Below the pieces are notes generated by a model, which did not search any database, was not told the origin of the DNA, and worked only from the letters and a program-made list of their open reading frames with translations. Positions 59,150-64,000 of a stretch of DNA of 64,000 bases are shown here, piece by piece. Location of the stretch: assembly GCA_040772505.1 (NCBI GenBank), contig JAXGYA010000002.1, forward strand, positions 556,684-620,683, in the 5' to 3' direction. Numbering within the stretch: the stretch's first letter is position 1; each line of letters starts with the position of its first letter. This DNA comes from Mariniphaga sp040772505 (GTDB lineage Bacteria > Bacteroidota > Bacteroidia > Bacteroidales > Prolixibacteraceae). The position numbers and the translations under genes are program-made.

Positions 59150-59169
59150 AAATAGGGAGGGCAATTCCA

Positions 59170-59828
59170 CTATCCTCTTATGGTTTTGCCCAATGCTTCT
59201 AATAGTTGTGGATTGTCCTCTAAACCAATCTTTGCTACGGCATAGAACTCACTCATCCAATCATCTATCTTTGCAAATGCTGCATCTTTGCCTTTGGTTG
59301 CATCTTGTGATTCCCCTTTTTCTTTCAGGTAACTGCTCTTGCCGTTTCTAATTCAGAAATCAATGTGTTTGCCGCTGTCAAGTCGTCAACGGAGATTTTT
59401 AAACGGGATAATTTACCTTGAACCGCTGTATCGGCTGATGCCACGGAATAAAATTTCTTTGCAGCTTCTAACCATTTGATATAAGTCCGTGGCATTGTTC
59501 CAGAAATTGCCAATTTGTCAGCGGTTAATGAATCGTTACGGAATACAACTTTTGCTTTCTTGCGGTGAATGTTGAATGTATCCTCCAATTGTTCCTTTTT
59601 ACTTGAAAAATCGGCGTAAGCGGCAGATGTTTCATCGTCTTCGGTTTTGTTTGCATCGTATGCAGTTCGGGTTTTTGTTAGCAATGCTTTGCCGTCTGCG
59701 ATAACTGTTGAATCATAGCCTAAATCTGCCATGATTGCTGAAATTTCAGGTTGGGTTTCTGCATTTTCCAAAGCTACCCGGTACAATTCCAAGGTTGCTG
59801 TGTCTGTAAGTTTTGTGCGTGATGCCAT
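59170..59828 (-). pseudogene. Conserved hypothetical gene with a single frameshift
   Basis: From ATG 59828 the frame encodes a helical, Ala/Thr/Lys-rich protein (MASRTKLTDTATLELYRVAL, ...RTYIKWLEAAKKFYSVASAD). It meets a stop at 59325 directly after ELETARAV. Reading one base over continues smoothly as YLKEKGESQDATKGKDAAF... and ends ALGKTIRG with TAG at 59170-59172. The restored product has about 218 residues. I recall similar unnamed helical-bundle proteins in Bacteroidota but know no function. The break near 59331-59338 could be a real mutation or a base-calling error. Confidence 0.65.
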
Positions 59829-59875
59829 AATTTAATTTTTAAAGGTTTATAATTAATTACATTTGGTTTTTTCGC

Positions 59876-60064
59876 TTTTACAATTTTGTTTTTCAGTTTT
59901 ACAATTGCGTTTTCCCCACTCACATTTTCTCTTTTCTTATTTGGAATTGTATTTTCCGAACGTACTGCAATATTTTCCTTACTTGCAAGTCTATTTTTCC
60001 TTTCTACTATTGCATTTTCCAAACTTACACCTGCTATTTTTCAACTTGATTTTGTGTTTGTAAA
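59876..60064. repeat. 21-bp periodic tandem array (about nine units)
   Basis: Nine consecutive 21-nt units run from 59876 to 60064. They share a degenerate core resembling act-n5-gcaa-n-attttcc. On the minus strand part of the array translates as a seven-residue repeat with the pattern x-x-E-N-x-I-V (SLENAIV, SKENIAV, RSENTIP, SGENAIV). Stop codons break that frame upstream. It is either a decayed coding repeat or a non-coding array in front of the gene at 59170-59828. Confidence 0.6.
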
Positions 60065-60133
60065 ACTAAATGTTAAATATAATGAAAATACTTTTTGTTA
60101 GAACTCAGTTGTACTTCCATTTGTTAAAAATAA

Positions 60134-60340
60134 TCAGCAGCAACTTTCATTCTTTTGAATGGAAGGGCATTTTGCCGAACCATACGAACAATACACACAG
60201 CAATCTCCCTGTTTTGGTTTCAGAATGGTATGGCAATTTTCACATTTATAAAAGAATTGGCAAGAATCCATGGGCATGGTTTCTTTCTTCTGAAAGTCAC
60301 AATTTGGACAGCTTATTATTGACTCTAAAATTACTTCCAT
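60134..60340 (-). CDS. Small Cys-rich protein of the metal-efflux operon
   Basis: This 68-residue protein has about ten Cys residues: SCPNCDF, a CENCHTILKPKQ knuckle, GDCCVYCSYG and KCPSIQ. The paired CxxC motifs indicate a zinc-ribbon-like metal-binding protein. GDCC(V)(Y/F)CSYG proteins are commonly encoded beside CDF or P-type metal transporters. It begins 2 bp after the CDF gene, so it is translationally linked. It may deliver or buffer metal; that role is inferred. Confidence 0.7.
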   Translation of the reverse strand: MEVILESIISCPNCDFQKKETMPMDSCQFFYKCENCHTILKPKQGDCCVYCSYGSAKCPSIQKNESCC

Positions 60341-60342
60341 AT

Positions 60343-61137
60343 CTATTTTCCAAGTTTTAATATCCTGAAAGCCCCCCTGACCACAATTAAAAAAACAATT
60401 GCACCAATGATTAAATCAGGATACTTTGATTGGGTCAACAAAACCAATACTCCTGCTGCGATAACACCAGTATTGATAATAATATCATTCGATGTGAATA
60501 TCATCGTGGCTTTCATGTGTGCTTCTTCACTTTTTGATTTTTGTAATAAATAAAGGCAAACGGAATTGGCAATTAATGCCAATATGGAAACAATAATCAT
60601 GGTTTTGAAATCCGGCACAGCTTCGAAACTGATAAATCTGCGTATTACTTCTATAAGCCCAATCAATGCTAAAGCCAGTTGAAAATAGCCACTCAGCTTT
60701 GCCACTTTTTTCTTACGGAACACAGTTGAACCGACAGCCCAAAGGCTAAGACCATAAACAAGTGCATCTGCCAGCATATCCAACGAATCGGCAACCAAAC
60801 CCATAGATTTAGAAATAAAACCCGTGGTAATTTCAATAATAAAAAATGCAAAGTTGATAATCAAAACCGTCCAAAGGAGTTTCGATTGTACCGATGAATT
60901 GTCCTTGAATTCATCCGCTTGGACAACAATTGTTTCTTGGAGTTGCGACCCTAAATTGAGTTCTTTCAGGTGATTCTCAATTTCAGAGCTTTCTTCAGAA
61001 TGAAAGACAGTAAGTTTTCGGTTTTCAATATCGAACACCAAACTTTTAATCATGGAAAGCCCTTCGAGTTTCATCCTGATAAGGGTTTCCTCGGAAGGGC
61101 AGTCCATTTTGGAAATGTGAAATGTACTCTTTTGCAT
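60343..61137 (-). CDS. Cation diffusion facilitator-like transporter with HMA-like N-terminus
   Basis: The protein has 264 residues. Residues 1-75 form an HMA-like ferredoxin fold with a single-Cys MDCPSEE motif in place of CxxC. About five to six transmembrane helices of the cation-efflux family follow, with MGLVADSLDMLADALVYGLSLW as the conserved metal-site helix. The later metal-site helix reads SNDIIINTG rather than the usual HxxxD. The C-terminal cytoplasmic dimer domain is absent. It lies 4 bp after the P-type ATPase gene. Likely substrates are Zn2+, Co2+ or Cd2+. Confidence 0.85.
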   Translation of the reverse strand: MQKSTFHISKMDCPSEETLIRMKLEGLSMIKSLVFDIENRKLTVFHSEESSEIENHLKELNLGSQLQETIVVQADEFKDNSSVQSKLLWTVLIINFAFFIIEITTGFISKSMGLVADSLDMLADALVYGLSLWAVGSTVFRKKKVAKLSGYFQLALALIGLIEVIRRFISFEAVPDFKTMIIVSILALIANSVCLYLLQKSKSEEAHMKATMIFTSNDIIINTGVIAAGVLVLLTQSKYPDLIIGAIVFLIVVRGAFRILKLGK

Positions 61138-61141
61138 ATAG

Positions 61142-63637
61142 TTATTTTTTGTAGGCCAACAACCTCAAGGCATTAAATACCACAACAAGGGTTGAACCTT
61201 CGTGAATAACTACGGCAAGGCCTATGCCGGCCAGCCCAAAGATGGTTGCCGGAATAAGTAAAGTAACGATACCCAGGCTAATCCAGAGGTTCTGTTTTAT
61301 AATACTTGTTGCTTTTCTGCTCAGGCCGATAGCAAAGGGAAGGGTTTCCAGTTTGTCGCCCATTAGGGCAATATCAGCGGTTTCGAGTGCCACATCAGAA
61401 CCGGCCGCGCCCATGGCTATGCCCACGGTGCTATTGGCCATTGCGGGGGCATCGTTTACGCCATCGCCTACCATTGCCACCTTCGATTCCTGCTCTTGCA
61501 GTTTCTTTATGGCATCTACTTTTTCCTCTGGCAACAGGCTGCCCCATGCATCGGTCAAGCCTATTTCTTTGGCAACGGCATCGGCCACTTTCTGGTTGTC
61601 GCCCGTGAGCATGACCATCCGTTTGATTCCGATTTTCTTTAATTGCACCAGCGTACTTTTTGCTTCTGCCCTCGGGGTGTCCATTAAGGCGATGATGCCT
61701 ACATAATCGTCATTCCGGCGAATAAGCATGGTGGTGTTCCCTTCGGCTTCGAGGGCTTTTACTTCTTCTACAATGTTTTTGGAAGGTTTTTTATCATCGA
61801 GGGCTTCATACAGTTCCAGGTTGCCTATATATACTTTATCATTCCCCAGTGCTGCCTTTATGCCTTTACCCAAAACGGCTTCCAAATCTGTGGCCTCGGG
61901 AATACTATTTCCTTCCAAACGTTTTTTACCGTCCCTTACCACCGCCTTTGCCAAGGGGTGGTCGCTCAGGTTTTCCACGGCAATTGCCATTATCAGCAAT
62001 TCATTCTCATCGGTATTGTTCAGCGGAACTACTTTAGTGAGTTTTGGTTTGCCTTCGGTAAGTGTCCCGGTTTTATCGAAAGCCAGGGCGGTCAAAACCC
62101 CCAGGTCTTCCAACGGTCGCCCGCCCTTGATAAGCACCCCGCTTTTTGCGGCCCTGGCCACCCCGCTCAATACCGCACTGGGCGTGGAAATGGCCAGAGC
62201 ACAAGGGCTGGCGGCTACCAGGACTGCCATGGCCCTGTAAAAGCTGTCGCTAAAATTTTCGTCTATGACCAAAAAAGCACCGAGCAATACAACCACCAAT
62301 CCCAAAACAGCGGGAACGAAGTATTTCTCGAATTTATCGGTAAACCGCTGGGTGGGTGATTTCTGCGTTTGAGCTTCATTTACAAGCTTTACCAAACGGG
62401 AGAGGGTAGAATCTTTAGCTTCCTTAATAACCTTAACATCTAATGTGTTGTTACCATTGATTGTGCCCGAATAAACCCTGTTTTCGTCACTGATGTTTTT
62501 TTCGTTGGAATAGTCTTTTTCGGGATCTTCAACCGGTATTTTATCCACAGGAATACTTTCGCCCGTGATGGGGGCCTGGTTCACACTGCCTTCGCCGCTA
62601 ACCACGACGCCATCTGACGGGATTTTGCTGTGTGGCTTCACCACGATGATATCGCCTATACACAGTTTTTCAACACCTACTTCTTCAATCCTCCCGTTCT
62701 TTTTTAGAAAGGCGGTTTTAGGGGCAAGTTCAGCCAAAGCAGCAATAGATTTACGGGCTTTGTTCATGGCATATTGTTCGAGGGCATGGCCCATACTGAA
62801 TAAGAACAGCAGCAAAGCGCCTTCGGCCCATGCACCCAGTATAGCTGCACCAATAGCGGCAACCAGCATCAAAAAATCAATTTCAAATCCACCTTTACGT
62901 ACGGCTTCGAACGCTTCTTTGGTAGTGTAGAAACCGCCAAAGAAATAAGCTCCGATGTACAACGATAGGCTTACCCATGAAGAGACTGCATCTACGAAAG
63001 AAAGGCCAAAACCAATGGTCAGCAATATTCCCGAAAGGATAGAGAAAACCAACTCCGTATTTTTACCAAACAGGCCGCCATGGGTATGTTCATGTTCTTC
63101 TCTTTCTTTTTCTTTGTGTTCAGGCTTCTTGTCTTTCGGTGCTTTCTCTGTTTCTTTGATGCCGCGAAGATATTCCCCGGCTTTTAAGGCAGTATCAGTT
63201 ATTCCGAGGTCTTCTTTTCGTAAGGCTTTAACGATTGCCGCTTCATCCATCTGGCTTGTGTCGAACTCAGCCCGTACCATTCCCGAGGCAGAAACCGATA
63301 CTTCAATCATACCGTTTAAGTCGCGCAGGTTACGCTCGATGCCGCGCGCATGGCGCGGGTGGCGGATACCTTCTACGCCGATGAGCTTGTGCCCGATTTT
63401 TTCGGTAATGGATGCCCCGGTTTGCCGGGCAATTGAACGTACGCGGTCCATGGAAATCAATTCCGGGTCGTAATGAAAACAAAGCTGGGGTACACCATTA
63501 TCAGCAGCTTCTGATACGTGCACTTTTTCCAGTCCTTTTTGCTCCTGAAGCATTGAGATAAGCTCCTGAACGCATTGGTCTTTTTCGTCCGGCACTTCGG
63601 GTAAAATGAGTGGTATTTCTAATTTCAGTTTTTTCAT
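61142..63637 (-). CDS. P1B-type heavy-metal-translocating ATPase
   Basis: The protein has 831 residues. Two N-terminal HMA-like folds lack CxxC motifs (the second has RHPRHAR). A His/Glu-rich linker (EHEHTHGG, ~190) follows. The core has an A-domain TGES motif, the transmembrane metal site SPC at 477-479, the phosphorylated D521 in DKTGTLT, an HP motif (SDHPLAKAVV) and the GDGVND hinge (D725, D729). The final transmembrane helix carries HEGST. SPC with HEGST fits the P1B-4 subgroup, which exports Co2+, Fe2+, Zn2+ or Cd2+, rather than the CPC-type Zn/Cd pumps. It lies 11 bp after the CzcB-like gene. Confidence 0.9.
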   Translation of the reverse strand: MKKLKLEIPLILPEVPDEKDQCVQELISMLQEQKGLEKVHVSEAADNGVPQLCFHYDPELISMDRVRSIARQTGASITEKIGHKLIGVEGIRHPRHARGIERNLRDLNGMIEVSVSASGMVRAEFDTSQMDEAAIVKALRKEDLGITDTALKAGEYLRGIKETEKAPKDKKPEHKEKEREEHEHTHGGLFGKNTELVFSILSGILLTIGFGLSFVDAVSSWVSLSLYIGAYFFGGFYTTKEAFEAVRKGGFEIDFLMLVAAIGAAILGAWAEGALLLFLFSMGHALEQYAMNKARKSIAALAELAPKTAFLKKNGRIEEVGVEKLCIGDIIVVKPHSKIPSDGVVVSGEGSVNQAPITGESIPVDKIPVEDPEKDYSNEKNISDENRVYSGTINGNNTLDVKVIKEAKDSTLSRLVKLVNEAQTQKSPTQRFTDKFEKYFVPAVLGLVVVLLGAFLVIDENFSDSFYRAMAVLVAASPCALAISTPSAVLSGVARAAKSGVLIKGGRPLEDLGVLTALAFDKTGTLTEGKPKLTKVVPLNNTDENELLIMAIAVENLSDHPLAKAVVRDGKKRLEGNSIPEATDLEAVLGKGIKAALGNDKVYIGNLELYEALDDKKPSKNIVEEVKALEAEGNTTMLIRRNDDYVGIIALMDTPRAEAKSTLVQLKKIGIKRMVMLTGDNQKVADAVAKEIGLTDAWGSLLPEEKVDAIKKLQEQESKVAMVGDGVNDAPAMANSTVGIAMGAAGSDVALETADIALMGDKLETLPFAIGLSRKATSIIKQNLWISLGIVTLLIPATIFGLAGIGLAVVIHEGSTLVVVFNALRLLAYKK

Positions 63638-63648
63638 CTCATAAAATT

Positions 63649-63999
63649 TTAATGTTCGTGTTCAGTTTCTTCTTTTTTCATATCGGCCAATAGATAGTAA
63701 GCCGCATTTAAAACCACCTGTGTGTTTTCAGGTAAGGAGTTAATCAGTTGTATTTCTGTATAACCTTCGTCTTTTAAACCGGGAATGACCTCTACCATTC
63801 TGAAAGCCATCTTTTCTTGAGTTGCATCATCATCGTCTGCATCGCCATGTTCATGCCCCTCATGATTTCCTTCTTCAACTTGTGCTTCTTTATCCTCATC
63901 GTGTCCGGCATGTTCGGTTTCGCTGTGCCCTTGTTCTTCAATAGCTTCATTGTCCAAAATAAAAATGAAGGATTTTGTCCCTTCGGAAACAATGGCATC
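63649..63999 (-). CDS. CzcB-like RND efflux periplasmic adaptor, 5' end beyond window
   Basis: The frame is open to the window edge (DAIVSEGTKSFIFIL...), so only the C-terminal ~116 residues are visible. They contain a His/Glu/Asp-rich insert (HSETEHAGHDED, NHEGHEHGDADDDD) inside the final beta-barrel domain, then FRMVEVIPGLKDEGYTE and the family ending NTQVVLNAAYYLLADM. CzcB-type adaptors link an inner-membrane CzcA pump to an outer-membrane channel. The acidic/His insert likely binds metal in the periplasm. It is co-transcribed with the P-type ATPase gene. Confidence 0.82.
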   Translation of the reverse strand, partial: DAIVSEGTKSFIFILDNEAIEEQGHSETEHAGHDEDKEAQVEEGNHEGHEHGDADDDDATQEKMAFRMVEVIPGLKDEGYTEIQLINSLPENTQVVLNAAYYLLADMKKEETEHEH

Positions 64000-64000
64000 G

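Noticed and set aside
59774..60022. 82-residue protein containing the heptad repeat
   Set aside because: It overlaps the start of the conserved gene in another frame and is cut by stops upstream; treated as a repeat array.
59876..60064. CRISPR array
   Set aside because: The 21-bp units are contiguous and degenerate with no unique spacers, and no cas genes are present.
49237..60130. Integron integrase within the island
   Set aside because: No tyrosine-recombinase frame with an RHRY pattern was found on either strand; the island is described only as cassette-like.
1..64000. tRNA or rRNA genes
   Set aside because: No cloverleaf-like or conserved rRNA segment was recognised by eye; a covariance search would settle this.

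Overview
The window reads as a chromosomal segment of a Bacteroidota bacterium, probably of the Bacteroidales/Marinilabiliales type. Two SusC/SusD pairs, many Bacteroidota-type lipoprotein signals, type IX secretion (T9SS) C-terminal sorting tails on several secreted enzymes and AT-rich intergenic DNA support this. The lineage is an inference; no rRNA or tRNA gene was seen.

Region 1 (1-14.3 kb) is the distal part of an extracellular contractile injection system (eCIS, phage-tail-like) locus. It holds the 3' end of a baseplate-like gene, a 1444-residue PKD-domain structural protein, a CIS tape-measure-type protein, a DUF4157 (eCIS-associated core domain) cargo candidate with a Ser/Gly-rich linker, and an Afp15/PVC15-type AAA+ ATPase. 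An IS110-family element sits between the tape-measure gene and the cargo gene. A frameshifted gene remnant lies before the ATPase. A HEPN/MNT toxin-antitoxin pair and a broken lipoprotein gene follow.

Region 2 (14.7-34 kb, plus strand) is a polysaccharide-utilisation-like locus (PUL1). It encodes SusC, SusD, two further surface lipoproteins, a GHL10 glycoside hydrolase, a large T9SS protein, a phosphodiester glycosidase (NAGPA domain), a small beta-propeller protein and an amidase_3/Big_5 protein. The enzyme set suggests bacterial cell-wall or phosphodiester-linked glycans as substrate. Region 3 (34-49 kb, minus strand, convergent) is PUL2: ROK regulator, DUF4855 lipoprotein, SusC, SusD, DUF5018-type lipoprotein, a terminator, a GHL10-like lipoprotein, a sodium:solute symporter, a cytoplasmic DUF4434 TIM-barrel protein and a FAD oxidoreductase. 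It covers capture, cleavage, import and intracellular processing.

Region 4 (49-60 kb) is an accessory island. It carries a second HEPN/MNT pair, HicAB, a serine hydrolase, HigA with a broken HigB, a decayed DUF772-type transposase, a decayed IS21 element, an AlbA_2/Schlafen-like protein, a secreted TraB/TIKI-like protein and a frameshifted conserved gene preceded by a 21-bp periodic array. Several genes here are followed, within about 8-20 bp of the stop codon, by imperfect palindromes of about 130 bp. These look like integron attC sites, so the island resembles a cassette array without an integrase.

Region 5 (60.1-64 kb, minus strand) is a heavy-metal efflux operon: the C-terminus of a CzcB-type RND adaptor, a P1B-type ATPase with SPC and HEGST motifs, a cation diffusion facilitator with an HMA-like N-terminus, and a small Cys-rich protein. 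It runs in from beyond the window edge.
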